Below are positions 33,751 to 45,111 of a stretch of DNA of 64,000 nucleotides, in pieces. The first letter of the stretch is position 1. Each line of letters opens with the position of its first letter. Origin of the DNA: Ctena decussata. Lineage: Eukaryota > Mollusca > Bivalvia > Lucinida > Lucinidae. Both the position numbers and the translations under genes were made by a program. The stretch covers positions 49,825,087 through 49,889,086 of the forward strand of contig OZ022508.1 in the NCBI GenBank assembly GCA_963989385.1. The letters run 5' to 3'. Below the pieces are notes generated by a model that saw nothing but the letters and a program-made list of their open reading frames with translations, was not told where the DNA came from and searched no databases.

Positions 33751-34300
33751 AAGGCAAAAAATAGTGGAGTTCGTTCCTCTGAAAGTATTTCCATTCACAG
33801 TTTCTGTTTATTGAAGGTATTTTGGCAGTGGCTGATTTACTACATTTTAGACCCTAAATAAAGCCCCCTTTCCAAAAAATGCAACGCTCCCCGGGGCATT
33901 AAATAGGAATACTGCGGTAGTTTGGGGTCCGAGGGTACTGCAGATAATGTGAATATTTGGGTGAATAGGTACTTTTCCAGGGTGTAGAAATCTGCCTAAT
34001 TTATTTCGCCACTTTTCTCACTTCGAGTTAACTCTTAAAGAAAAGAATTTTCTCCTCTAGGAAAATGGCGGGAATGTTATCAGGTGTACCCTATCCAGAC
34101 ACCCCCACCCGCACCTACTGCGAGGCCCTTGTCCAACTTTTAGTCTAATTAGTAGGACGGCACTGCAATGAAAGTTACCGAGCACCATTGCCCGACCCGA
34201 CAACTCCATCAGCTTTCGTAAACCCCAAAGTACAGAGAAACGCGTTCTGTCAAACAGTGTTCTTGTAGACATTGGTGCGATGAGAGTTAAACGTGAATGT
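33751..34300. other. Spacer with a family F half-site
   Basis: 34027-34066 holds 'AACTCTTAAAGAAAAGAAT' and TCTCCTCTAGGA, a broken family F hairpin. Nothing else. Confidence 0.45.
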
Positions 34301-34452
34301 CTACATTTCCATATTTTCCGACCATTTTTACAAAGGGAAACAACTTTTGTGACTTCATGTTTGCTTCGCTGGACAAAACTGGGTCTACCCTTAAAGCAAT
34401 GTATTGCTTCAAGAGGAGCAAATGCTTTCCTTGAAGATTTGATCCCCATTAT
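34301..34452 (+). mobile_element. Hairpin family F, copy 3
   Basis: 'TTTTTACAAAGGGAAACAAC', 'GACTTCATGTTTGCTTC', 'GGGTCTACCCTTAAAGCAA', 'AAGAGGAGCAAATGCTTTCC' and 'TTGATCCCCATT' follow the order seen at 43597-43770. A plus frame of 117 codons across it is repeat-derived. Confidence 0.65.
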
Positions 34453-34534
34453 AAAGAGACATAAAAATGAAAATGAAAAAGTAGCTTCTGCTTCCCCTGA
34501 AAATGTTCCGATTCATGTAAAAATTAGCCGTGAC

Positions 34535-35645
34535 ATGACAAAACCAACAAAGTGGCATGTGCGCCTAGCGAAGACTCAGATCAGCCTGGACATACGCCCA
34601 GTCTATGCGCTCAAGGGGGAGCTAAGGGTCTAACGGCTATATTCAAGAACGTCACTCACACTCCACTCATACTCCACTCAACTTAGGGCTCGTTGGTATT
34701 CACAAAGGTTGGGAAGCTCTGAGTGGACTCGATAAAGTGAGTGAGTGTTGAGTGAGACCGATACCTCCCTTGAACTCAACTCAAGTGTTGTTTATGAATA
34801 CGAAATAGAACTTAACTGACTTTGGTGGCCCAGCTAGTCCGATCAATTGCCGTTTAACATATTTATCATTCGTGTTTAGTCATATTTTAGACGAGTCGTC
34901 ATTTATATGGTATTGCCCTATCCGACTGTCTGTCCATTACATAATATAGACACTCTGTATTCCACGGGGATGGTGGTCATGCAAGCACAGTTGGCCCTTG
35001 TTCAAGTTAGAAGGATGCCCCGTTACTGGATGTTACCCAGCACATCCGACAAAATTGCACTATAGACATACAAACAATAGAAAATGTGTGTATTTTACAC
35101 AGATGATGCCCCTCGTACTGTGTCTGTCATCCCCACCCAACTGCCGAAACCTCGATCCTCTCTCTCTCTTCAAAAAGAAATAAAAAAGTCAAATGCTTAT
35201 CTTTGGTAGGTCTGTACAAAGTTTAAGATTCATAGCTTGATTCCAGAAAGTATACACAAATTTTGGGCGCGATGGACGGACAGAGGTAAACTATCGACTG
35301 ACTCGCGTCACCGATCCATAAAAAAGTGTTTTGCAACGTTATTTATTTATTACTTGAAACTGGAGTGAAGCTCGAGTCACACTTGGGAAAGGTGAGGTTG
35401 AGATAGCTTCGTGAATACAAAAGCTGAACTCCACTCACACTCTTGTTAATCCCACTCCAGCCACACTTGAGGGATACTTACTCGAGTTTGAGTCGAGTGT
35501 GAGTGTGAGTTTTGTTCTTGAATATAGCCGTAAGCTACCTCCGTGCTGACAGCGGAGACTCTGATCAGACTGGGTGGATGCCCAGGCTGATCTGAGTCTT
35601 CGCTGGGCGCACATGCCACTTTGTTCATTTTGTCGTGTGGCGGCC
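34535..35645. mobile_element. GAGCCGCGACACGA-type MITE split by a Harbinger-like insert
   Basis: The left half (34535-34633: 'ACATGACAAAACCAACAAAG', 'AAGACTCAGATCAGCCTGG') and the right half (35531-35645: 'AGACTCTGATCAGACTGGG', 'CCACTTTGTTCATTTTGTCG') together equal one ~240 bp copy like that at 51476-51714. They are separated by the 897-bp element at 34634-35530. Confidence 0.85.
34634..35530. mobile_element. 897-bp non-autonomous PIF/Harbinger-like element
   Basis: Perfect 17-bp terminal inverted repeats CGGCTATATTCAAGAAC (34634-34650) and GTTCTTGAATATAGCCG (35514-35530), with CACTC-rich subterminal repeats at both ends. TAA flanks each end (34631-34633, 35531-35533). The related uninterrupted site at 51601-51613 reads GGGTCTAAGCTAC with one TAA, so the duplication is real. 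A 3-bp TWA duplication is the rule for PIF/Harbinger. No transposase inside. Confidence 0.9.
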
Positions 35646-35734
35646 CATTAATACTTTTTGCTACTTTTTACCCCATTAACTATACAAAACATGGAGAAAA
35701 ATAAAGTATTGCATTACAAAACAAGACTTGTCAG

Positions 35735-35868
35735 CGTACAGGAAGACTCGCCTGACATTCTGTCTTGAACACCACCATGGTAAAGTGGGACCGGGAGTGG
35801 GACGCCAAGGCCGACGCCGTTGTGACGGCAATAGCTCTTCCGTGCTTATGTACAGCCGAGCTCATTAA
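35735..35868 (-). mobile_element. Pearl/Helentron-like element end, fragment
   Basis: 'GACGCCAAGGCCGACGCCG' next to 'GCAATAGCTCTTCCG' and 'CAGCCGAGCTCATT' matches the terminal part at 24930-24985. No core repeats remain. Confidence 0.6.
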
Positions 35869-36045
35869 TAAAAGATTCATGCCAGTTCTGAAAACGTAAG
35901 AGCAAAACAAGTTCAATATGGGATTATCTAATGTTTATCTTTTATCTAGGTCTAAGGCATTTTACTTCAGAGCCATCAGAGGTCCAAAGTTTATTATAAA
36001 ACACTGACCTAACTCTAATTTGCCCGAGTGTTTCTCTTTTTACAG

Positions 36046-36152
36046 TATCGAGTATCGAGTCATAAAAAGCGAGTTTCACGTTATAAAAAGCAAATTTCGG
36101 GTCATAAAAAGCGAATATCGAGTTAGGAAAAGTGAGTTTCGAGTTATAAGAA
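36046..36152 (+). repeat. ~24-bp minisatellite
   Basis: Four to five copies of a unit like CGAGTTATAAAAAGCGAATTT: variants GAGTCATAAAAAGCGAGTTT, CGTTATAAAAAGCAAATTT, GGTCATAAAAAGCGAATATC, AGTTAGGAAAAGTGAGTTTC. Confidence 0.8.
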
Positions 36153-36197
36153 AGGCCCACACCTGAACATTCGATTAAGGTGTATAGATACACTTCT

Positions 36198-37545
36198 ATA
36201 ATTGAGCCGCGACACGACAAAACCGACAAAGTGGCATGTGCGCCCAGCAAAGACTCACATCAGCCTGGGCATCCACAAGTCTGATCAGGGTCTTCGCTGT
36301 CCGCACTGAGATAGCGTAGCCCCTTATTATACCCCGCCACACGTTAGTGGTGGGGTATTATGTTTTCTCGCTGGCTGTCCGTGTGTCTGTCTGTCCGTCG
36401 TACGTACGTCTGTCTGTCTGTCTGTCCGTCTGTCTGTCCGTCCGTGAGCACTTCGTTTCCGTTCGATAACTTGAGTATTTATTAACGGATTTTCTTCAAA
36501 CTTGGCATATGTATTGGTCTTGGGAATATCTCAATTGGGATTGTTAATGGGCAAATTTCGATATCTTGTGACAGAGTTATTGCCCTTGTCAGTGTTGCAA
36601 AAGTGGTTTTTGGTCTGTTATTCCTTTACACTTGGAAATATCATAATGAAATTTCACAGAAATGATTGAAGTAATATACTTTTTCTGTTGTTAGCAGAAT
36701 TTTGTCCGCCAGGGTTATCTGCCCCTGCCACGGGGCTATATACATGTATAAAATCATGAAAAACTCTGTATAAAATCAGGGTTGAAAGTGATTTTCCTGA
36801 AATATGCTACAGCTTCTCAAAGCAATATAAGCTTTCTGTCATGATCAAAATTTTGTCCCCAGGGGTTATCTGCCTCTGCCCCGGGAGTATATACATGTAT
36901 AAAGTCATGAAAAATTCTGTATAAAATCGGGGTTGAAAGTGATTTTCCTGAAACTTGCTACAGCTTCTCGAAGCATGTAAGCTTTCTGTCATGATCAAAA
37001 TTTTGTCCCCAGGAGTTATCTGCCCCTGGCATAGGGCTATATACATGTATAAAATCTTGAAAAATCCACATGAAATCAGATTTTTGGTATATCTTTAATC
37101 TTTATAAAATTTCACAGAAATGATAGACGTAACATTAGCTTTATTTTACAACCAGAATTTAGTCCATTAGGGTTATCTGCCTCTGCCATGGGCATATATA
37201 AATGTATAAAATCATAAAATCAGAACTGAAAGGAATTTTTATGAAACATGTAACAAATGATCAAAGCAATAATAGCTTATAATGATGGTTAAAATTTTAT
37301 CAGAAGGAGGTTAATTATCTGCCCCAGTCCTGGAGCTATATACAAGTACAAAATCATGAGAAAAAAGCTATGAAAAGTTTGCAGTGGCGGGGTATTACGC
37401 AGTCGTTTACGATGCTTTTATCTAACCTAAAAGCGCACAGCGAAGACTCTTATCAGAATGGGCGAATAACCAGGCTGATCACGCCGTCTTGGCTGGGCGC
37501 ATATGCCACTTTGTTGGTTTTGTCGTGTCACGGCTCATATGTATC
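36198..37545. mobile_element. GAGCCGCGACACGA-type MITE split by a tandem-core element
   Basis: Left part 36203-36330 ('TTGAGCCGCGACACGAC', 'GGGTCTTCGCTGTCCGCAC') and right part 37396-37545 ('GCGCACAGCGAAGACTC', 'TTTTGTCGTGTCACGGCTCA') bracket the element at 36331-37395. Confidence 0.8.
36331..37395 (+). mobile_element. Pearl/Helentron-like element, ~150-bp units
   Basis: Terminal inverted repeats ATACCCCGCCAC at the left and GTGGCGGGGTAT at the right (37384-37395). The left terminus is also a hairpin, ACCCCGCCAC-ACGTTA-GTGGTGGGGT, followed by a GTCTGTCTGTCCGTC microsatellite (36376-36450). The core has about five units of 150-155 bp with 'AATTTTGTCC', 'GGTTATCTGCCCCTGCC', 'CTATATACATGTATAAAAT' (36700, 36845, 37000, 37145, 37295). 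Confidence 0.9.
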
Positions 37546-37917
37546 TGTCTGCCAGTGATTTATTTACAATTTTGCTGCCAAAGAATCTTGGGGCCCCGTT
37601 GGGACTCAGAAGGTTTGTAAGTTCAGTGCGTCCTACAATCAAAGGTCAGTTTTTACAGGTAAAGCTATGGAAAATCTAATCTTTGATCCTCCAGAGGTCA
37701 GCAACGGAGTATACCGCGTATTTACTTATTCGTTTTTGCAAATGCAAATAGATTTAACATAATTCAAGTCAATTTAGTGAATAAGTGAATAAAATGGGTA
37801 AATTTGTGCGTTTATCCTAATATAGACAATTCAGAATACATTTCAGATTTATGATAAACTAAAACAAACATTTTATGAGCAAATAAGTACAATAACAAGA
37901 ATTCCGCGGAATGCTAT
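37546..37917. other. Spacer, nothing recognised
   Basis: AT-rich, no supported feature. Confidence 0.4.
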
Positions 37918-39111
37918 GTGTCGCACCTGCCTTATGCTTTCTCAGTACATACCATGGTTAGAGGAAAGTGTACACTAGGTCTGCTGAATTTATGTAAAAA
38001 TTTGAGCAAATTGGACTTACAAACTAGATGCAGTTCTAAACATTTTAGATTAAAGGTATAAAGCAGTCAAACAATCGAGGACACCAGCTGATGATTGTAG
38101 GTGGTATAGTTAGTGAGAAACGGACTTGAATGCTCTTGTCCATATAATCATGGATGCCAGGTTGACATAAAATTTATAAGGTCAATAGAGCATGATATAT
38201 TGGTCAAGGGTACAAATAATAGCAGCATCCCAGGACAATCTTCAAGCCAGGTTTGATGATTACACCCACTGTATTTAAAGAGAGATGGACTCAAACCCTA
38301 AGGTCGACACAATTTTGGATGTGAAATTTAACAAAATCAGTAGCACATGAAATATATATCAAGGGCTGAAACAAGTGCATTAATCCTCGAGTTAATTCTA
38401 AGATGAAACTTTATACCAGGTTTGATGATTCTAGCTCTCTAAATTTTACGAAGTCAGCAGCAAATGGACCAGTATGCTAGGGTTGATGTAATTTTTGCCG
38501 TAAAATTTTACTAAGTCAGCAGAGCATAAAATATAGGTCAAAGGTCAAAATAAAGGAAACACTCCTCTAGACCATCATAAGAAAAAACTTTATACCAGGT
38601 TTAAAGATTGCAGGAATCATAGATGGAGAGAAATGGACTTAAACACTAGGGTCGACGTAATTTTTGGCAAAGAATTTTATGAAGTCATCAGAGCATGAAA
38701 AATAGGTCAAAGGTCAAAATAAGTGCAAGGTTCCTTAAGACCATTCTAAGAAAAAACTTTATACCAGGTTTGATGAACGTAGGTATCATAGATTGAGAAA
38801 AATGGACCCGAACGCTAGGGTCGACGTAATTGTGGATGGACGGACGGCACAGAATTTGTGAAGTCAATAGAGCATGAAAAATAGGTCAAAGGTCAAAATA
38901 AGTTCAAGGTTCCTCGAGACCATTCTAAGTAGAAACTTTATATCAGGTTTGATGAATGTAGGTATCATAGATTGAGAATAATGGACCCGAACGCTAGGGT
39001 CGACGTAATTGTGGACGGACGGACTGACGGACGGACGGACGAACGGATGGACAGACGGACGGACGGAAAAGTGAACTCCTATATCGCACCTTGCTAAAGC
39101 AGGTGCGACAA
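37918..39111 (-). mobile_element. Pearl/Helentron-like element, ~175-bp units
   Basis: Left end TGTCGCACCTGC (37919-37930), right end GCAGGTGCGACA (39099-39110), perfect 12-bp inverted repeats; the right terminus also folds as GCACCTTGCTAAAGCAGGTGC-like hairpin. The core has about five units with GGTCGACGTAATT (38482-39010), 'GTCAAAGGTCAAAATAAG' and 'AAACTTTATACCAGGTTTGA'. The GGACGGACGGACG microsatellite lies at 39014-39068, inside the right end, so by comparison with 24100-24990 the element reads on the minus strand. Confidence 0.9.
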
Positions 39112-39539
39112 AAATCATGTTAGCCAGAAATAAAGGGGTTTCTGCGGACAAGGGAAGCAACAATACGAAGACACTGTTAATTTGAAATTTTAGATATAAC
39201 TTTCATACAGACTGTAACCGATCGTTTTGTGTGATCTAAATTTTAGCATGTGCGTGGTAAGGAACGCCAGGTTTGCTTATGGATCTGGGTAAAACAGGGA
39301 AAATATCAAAGCCAACTTTACTTAATTTCAATATAAGGCATATCAAAGACGCTTTTACAAGATCCGGCTCTTGGAACTACATGGCGGGAATAGCATTCAT
39401 ACATGGATCTGTAAGAGACCGAATATTTGTGTCCGTGTCCGTGAAATCAATTTGCTCTCTTTATCACCAATACCTTGGTTTGGGCATGGAACAAAATACT
39501 TGAAAATCATGTCGATTTTTGCCCTGACCCACGCTTTAC
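39112..39539. other. Spacer, nothing recognised
   Basis: Two overlapping plus frames (76 and 112 codons) have no family resemblance. Confidence 0.4.
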
Positions 39540-40336
39540 TCGAACAGATTTATGTGCATACAATACCAAGTTTTTTTTTTTATGCCGTATTAGGTTATTT
39601 CTACTCTCCTGGTGTGCACATTGTAAAATTCAGTTTTAAGAAAAAAGAAAAGTATTATAGACATTTCCACGTCAAAATAATAGAAACATCTATTTCGAGT
39701 ATACAGTAGATAATTGATCAGACTACGCGACGTTTCAAAAAATGACGAAGAGTTTATAACGTTATGTGTCGCTGACGTTCGTCGCTTAATATAATATATA
39801 TATATATATTTTTTTTTCAGATGAATTTTTTCATTAATACTATACGCGATCACCCTATATTTTTATTTGCATTTCTTACGAAATCCGCTCTTTATTTTCG
39901 TCGTAATTTTGTATAGTGTCGCCATGCTCGTTTTGGAGAAATGTCTGCTTCAACAGTTGAAAGGTTCGAACTTTTATAGCGCCACAAGAAATACAGGTGC
40001 CAGGATTTAACGTTTTAAGTCATAAATGCTGTTCACCACCACCGAAATGTATATACCAAATAAAAGAGAGATTAAATCACTGTTGATTGGGTGTTCTGAC
40101 AACAAAATCCGACATGGAATACGCAAGATATGGTACAAAACGAAATTTAAAAAAAAAAAAACACATCATATTACGTTAGATGGCGCATTAATATTAAACG
40201 ACTATAAATACCTCAAAACAAATAATACCATCAAAAGTGTAACATGTCAGAGTATAACTCAGTCAAGTTTCATCAAAATCCAAGGTATTTCGATTTTTTA
40301 CCCATGACGTCGCCAAAGGTATCGAACTATGTTAAA
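39540..40336 (+). repeat. ~0.8-kb duplication, copy 2 (empty site)
   Basis: Colinear with 22142-23030. It lacks the short retroposon and has an A-run (40147-40160) just before the site. The frame at 40026-40307 (MLFTTTEMYIPNKREIKSLL onward) is open here and in copy 1, but synonymous bias could not be judged by eye. Confidence 0.88.
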
Positions 40337-40404
40337 TAGCCATCTTTAAAACATACTTTTTCCACAAAAAGGTATGAAAACAGAAAACTGTGTCTGTAAG
40401 ACAC

Positions 40405-41110
40405 TAATGATGCCCCCGGGCAGCGCCTGTTTTCCCTAGAATGAATAAGTTCAAAAGGCCGTATTTCTGTCAAAATTAATTCTCAGTTCAACAAAAACCC
40501 ACATACTCAAATTCAATACGTTCACAGCATGTATGCAAGGTTTGAAAAAGATCCATTGAAACTGTGGGAGGAGTTGATTACACAAACTCTATACCCTAAA
40601 ATGCAAAAGATTGCCTAAAATGACTAAGTTCAAAAGGCCGTAAATCTGTCAAAATTAATTTTATCTCCATCGAAAATCCACATGCACATTTTCAATATGT
40701 CAACAAAATGTATGCAAAGTTAAAAAAAAAAATAAAAAAAAAAATTGAAAACTGTGGGAGAAGTTGATTAGCCAAACTCTATACCCTACAATGCAAAAAA
40801 ATGGCCTAAAATGACTAAATTCAAAAGGCCGTAATTCTGTCAAAATTAAACTCTACCTCCATTAAAACTTAACATGCACATTTTCAATATGTCCACAACA
40901 TGTATGCAAAGTTTGATAAAGATCCATGGAAAACTGTGGGGAAAAGTTGTTTACACAAACTTTAAACCATAAAGCGTGACGAAGGGACAGACGGACAGAC
41001 ATGGGCAAATCTTAATGCCCCTGACTATCGTCGCGGGGGGGCATAAAAAGGTATAAAGGTATAAAAAGGTATCTTAATTGCTTAATGATCCCTGACTGTC
41101 GTCATGCGGG
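40405..41110 (+). mobile_element. Pearl/Helentron-like element, ~180-200 bp units
   Basis: Left end near ATGATGCCCCCGGGC, right end near GCGGGGGGGCATAA. Three units with 'AAGTTCAAAAGGCCGTA' (40448, 40626, 40825) and 'CATGTATGCAAAGTTTGA'. A short GGGACAGACGGACAGACA run sits before the end. The terminal ~75 bp ('AATGCCCCTGACTATCGTCG') is itself duplicated at 41080-41120. Confidence 0.8.
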
Positions 41111-42560
41111 CATAAAAATGTATCTTGATTGACCTACATTCGGTATCATAAACGTGAATAAAAATGGTAAAAATACAATGTACAGGCGTAGAGCCCCATT
41201 CAGCGTCCTGTTTTTTTTTTTGTTTTTTTTGTTTTTTTTGCTGTTCCATCGCTCGTCGGGGAACCAGCAAACGAAAAATTTTATTTTGTGGAGCGATATT
41301 TATGTTTCTTTTACTATTTGCCAGTTATATGACTCAGTATATGCACACCAACCCACATATGATTTTATCACCAAACGTGAAGGTTGAACCGACTTTCATT
41401 GTTGAGGGCCCTCAACAACAGTGCTTACTCAATTGTGTAGTAATTCATAGATTATTTAGCATTGCCTGAAGAGAAACAGTAAACCAGTCGGAATTTCACC
41501 ATTTTCAGAGGATGAAATATTACGGTATGGTGCAACGAAACACCGAAGAGTATCACGCCGCATCATGTTATTACTGGCATGCCTTATACTTCCATGCTCA
41601 AATCATTTAAATAGGTTTTCTAAGGCAGTAAAAGTTGTTGGTTACCGTTTATAGATAGCACATTGGGTAGCTGAGCTACTCTTCTGTTGGGGCCGAGTGC
41701 ACAAAGCAGACGTAAGCGTACGCTCGACGTACGTCTGTCGTAAGAATGTCGCAAACTTTTAATCGGTGTGCACAACCGAGGCGTGTCGTAAACGTAGTCG
41801 TAAAATCGCTTCAAAACTCACGTCTGCTATATAGTAGGTGTATCATTGGCGCATCGTATCCATTTATAGTTATTCCGTTAGTACTGCATATCGATATGCT
41901 TGGAATGGTTCACTGGATGGATGATATACAATATATATGTAGAAGGCTTTCAAAAAGGGATAGGATAATGAGAGGCAGAAACTATCCTTTGAAATCTATA
42001 ATGACAACCAGCTATATGAACCGTCAAAGGTCGCTGGAACCGATTAATGAGCTGCGACCAGACTTAGAACTTTAATGTTTTTTATTATTATTATTATTTC
42101 GTTTATCTTTAAAGGCCCCATTGCTCTATCAGCATGAAAATTTATATCGTGAGGTATCGCTGCCAGCTTCCCCGCAAAGTTTGGTCATTGTAAATGACTG
42201 CGATTAGCCAAATTTAAAAATATCCTTTAGCTTCACATAATAAAGGTTTGAAAAGTGATCTGGGTCATTTTAGTTGGCATGACCTACTTTCGTTTTCATA
42301 AATTTGAATAAAATGGTAAAAATACAATGTACAGGCATGGGGTCCGATTTACAGTCCCGCTTTTGTTAACATTGTATCGCTCAGCGGGGAACCAGGAAAT
42401 GAAAACTGAGTTTTGAGAAGCGAATTGTCTTTCTTCGAAAACATGTTCCCTTTTCTTTTTACCAGTTATGTGGGTTAATATATTCTCATCAAACCACATT
42501 TTAACATCGGACAAGAAGGTTCAAGCGTTTTTCGTAATGATTTTTGTGTTGAGAGGTTTT
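41110..42560 (+). repeat. Direct repeat pair of ~290 bp
   Basis: 41110-41405 and 42262-42555 share 'GGTAAAAATACAATGTACAG', 'GGGGAACCAG', 'CCAGTTAT' and 'AAGGTT' in order, at roughly 70% similarity by eye. The second copy lies inside the TIR element at 41690-42716. No gene recognised. Confidence 0.65.
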
Positions 42561-42716
42561 TACCACCGTTAGGACTATGGAGACTTTAAGACCTCATAAT
42601 TGTTCTTATGCATAGCCAACATTCAGTATTTATTATCTTCTTATCTTCAAAGTTTTTTGTCAACGTTCGTAACCAACGACGGCGTAGTTTACGCCTTCTT
42701 TGTGCACTCGACCCCT
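41690..42716 (+). mobile_element. PIF/Harbinger-like element with transposase remnant
   Basis: Imperfect ~29-bp inverted repeats: left GGGGCCGAGTGCACAAAGCA, right TCTTTGTGCACTCGACCCC. Within it, a plus frame (41746-42075, 109 codons) has MVHWMDDIQYICRRLSKRDR, IMRGRNYPLKSI and a final ELRPDLEL. The R-R-x-R...R-x-NPL...LRPDL pattern resembles the N-terminus of HARBI1-like nucleases, which cut and paste such elements. No DDE core is present. A clear 3-bp duplication was not found, so the superfamily call rests on the ends and this short similarity. Confidence 0.55.
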
Positions 42717-43180
42717 GGAGATGCATAGAGCAGCTTAGATATTAAGTCAGATAGCTTAAATATAAAATCAGATTCAACTTATTCAAATTATAAAGGAAGA
42801 CATTTTGACGTTGCCCTGTTTTTTTACAAATTCCACTGAACATACTCCAACCAGTATGTGATTAGAACAGTTTCATAAACATAATCCGGAAAAAGTAGTT
42901 TTCATTCATTAAAATAATGACGTTCTGGCCATCAAATTTTCGGTGGTGCCATGGCCGTCCTTAATTTTCGGTCAGAAAAGAAAAATTCACTGAACATGCC
43001 AAACGAAAACCGGAAAAGGGAAGCAAGAAAACAAGAAACGAGAGAAAGAGAGAGAGAAAAAAAAAAAAAAAAAAAAAAGCAACATGAAAACGATGAAACA
43101 AACAATCATTGTAAGAGTCGTTGATTAGAACCATCCTCGGATCATTTTAATGGATTAATGTCGCTGTTGGGCCAGACATC
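42717..43180. other. Spacer with GA/A tract
   Basis: (GA)n running into poly-A at about 43037-43079. No gene. Confidence 0.5.
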
Positions 43181-43243
43181 TTCAATTTTGACAGACATAG
43201 CAGAGTGTGAGGTTAACACTCTGCTATGTCTGTCAAAATTGAA
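43181..43243. repeat. Perfect 28-bp stem hairpin
   Basis: Arms 43181-43208 (starts TTCAATTTTGACAGACATAG) and 43216-43243 (ends CTATGTCTGTCAAAATTGAA) are exact complements around the loop GAGGTTA. A second, imperfect version lies at 43312-43376 ('TTGACAGACATAGCAGAGG' and 'CTCTGCTAAGTCTGTCAAAA'), each followed by the phrase TGTTCTTCCGCC. Confidence 0.9.
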
Positions 43244-43399
43244 AAGACGGTAGACTTCGGTGTTCTTCCGCCATTTTGACAAAGCGAAAAAACTTTGTTG
43301 GAGCATACATTTTCATTTTTGACAGACATAGCAGAGGGCGAAACTCACACTCTGCTAAGTCTGTCAAAATTGAAAAGAGGCTAGAGTTGTTCTTCCGCC

Positions 43400-43790
43400 A
43401 ATTTTAAAAGGGGAAAAACTTAAGCCTGAGAAGTGAGGCAAAAATGCTGAGTTGCTTCCTTTGAATTCCTGTTTGCTTCCCTGGATAATAAAGCCTTTTT
43501 AAATATGGACTGCTCTAAAAGAAAACAAATTTGCGGCACCTGCCGCAGCGCCTCCGACGGCCTTGTGCGGGTGGGTAGAGTTCTGTTTTTTCCGCCATTT
43601 TTACAAAGGGAAAAAACTGTTTTATCCAAGGAAGCAAAAAAGGTAGTAATAAGAACTACCTCTTTTGCTTTCTTGGATAAAGTGTGGGGTGTTTCTAAAA
43701 GGAAAGAATTTGGTCCTAGAGGAGAAAATTCTTTCCTAGGAGCAAATGCTTTCCTATAAGAATGACCCTCATTGAGAGGCAAGGAAATCG
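43400..43790 (+). mobile_element. Hairpin family F, long copy
   Basis: Contains two inverted blocks, 'GCTTCCCTGGATAATAAAG' with 'CTTTCTTGGATAAAG', 'AAAGGGAAAAAACTG', and 'AAAGGAAAGAATTTGGTCCT' with 'GAGAAAATTCTTTCC', ending 'AATGACCCTCATTG'. Frames on both strands (120 and 84 codons) mirror each other because of the palindromic structure and are not genes. Confidence 0.7.
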
Positions 43791-43967
43791 GAATTACTTT
43801 TCATGTGCTTATAAAAACAAAGCGCAAAGTCACGCCTACTTAACGTGGATGATGATAGGACAAACCAATACGGGTGTCAAGCGTTTAAGGCAGTGAAGGT
43901 GTGTGATTGGATTAAATAAGATAAACCACGCCTTTCAAATAGACACAAATAAACAATAATACAACAA

Positions 43968-43998
<31 letters not shown>

Positions 43999-44477
43999 GA
44001 TGGTTAAATATTGATATAGATAAATAAACGATGAATCTAAATGATAATGATTATATTTAAAAAAAAATACTAATAATGTTCAAAGGGATAAAATTCAAGG
44101 ATTTGCAATACTCGTTAAAGCCAAATTACATTCTAATAAATACATAAGTGAATAGATAAACAACAAATTATTTTAAATTATAAAAACTAGAAATGTTGAA
44201 GGAATACGGAGGAAATTGTTTTTGTTACAAATTTCCAATCAGTCGATGAATGGCGATTGAAATGGAATTTAAATTTTATGTACATAAAAAAAAATTGTAT
44301 ACAGGCAGTTTAGTTTACAAATGATATTTTTGGCTATATCAGGGGTGGAGGAAGTATTAAACGATTACTGAAATATATCATTTTTACTTTTAGTATCCTC
44401 GTCATTACAGTTTTTTTTTTTTTTTAATATTATCATCTTTTTTTATTTCTCATTTATCTATCTTTACCATTATTATA
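43791..44477. other. Spacer with (AAT)n microsatellite
   Basis: (AAT)n at about 43969-43996. Strongly AT-rich, no gene. Confidence 0.6.
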
Positions 44478-44902
44478 CAAGGCCGTCCCGGACGGTCCGG
44501 CCGGTCCACTTTTTTTGCAAGCATGCAAGCATAACGTGGACTTTACTCTCTTTTTTTATTCATTTATTTTTCTGATTTTTTTCTCTCATTTTTTTTATAT
44601 TCGGCGATGATCTAAACCACCAACCCCGATGACACGTGGGTAATGATGCGACACAGTGTCACCATCTGATTAGCCCGAGGGTATGAAGCGAAGTTTCGAG
44701 CACACTTCTTGAATGTAGATCTACAACCACAGATACCAACATATTATTAAAGGTTTAGCTTGATGAGACATCTCAAAGACAGTTCAGTTATTTGCAGGGG
44801 CAGTAATAGTTGTTTTGCAGCGCTCCAGATAAGAAGGGTAACAGGGGTATTTTAGTGATAATTTTCTATATTTCTCCTTAGAAACATTAGTTGTTATCCT
44901 TC

Positions 44903-44985
44903 ATTAAAACGTCTTACCGAGACGGATTAGAACCGTCTTACCGAGACGGTTCTAATGAGATAAAACCGAGACGGTTCTAATGAAG
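44903..44985. repeat. Nested palindromes of CCGTCTTACCGAGACGG
   Basis: Three overlapping palindromic blocks: AAACGTCTTACCGAGACGG, AGAACCGTCT-TACCG-AGACGGTTCT (44929-44953) and ACCGAGACGGTTCTAATGA. The middle one is a structural match with two paired base changes to 47123-47147. Confidence 0.85.
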
Positions 44986-45111
44986 GGTCACATGGTTAAG
45001 TTGAGAAATAAGTTGAAACAATTCACAGATTTATCCTCAATACTTTGTAACGCTATTTCAGCTGTTTTAAACAAAACAGGTATATTAGCTTATGAAAGTG
45101 TCTTCATTTAT

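Noticed and set aside
43420..43782. 120-codon minus frame and matching plus frame
   Set aside because: Both lie in the palindromic family F element and mirror each other.
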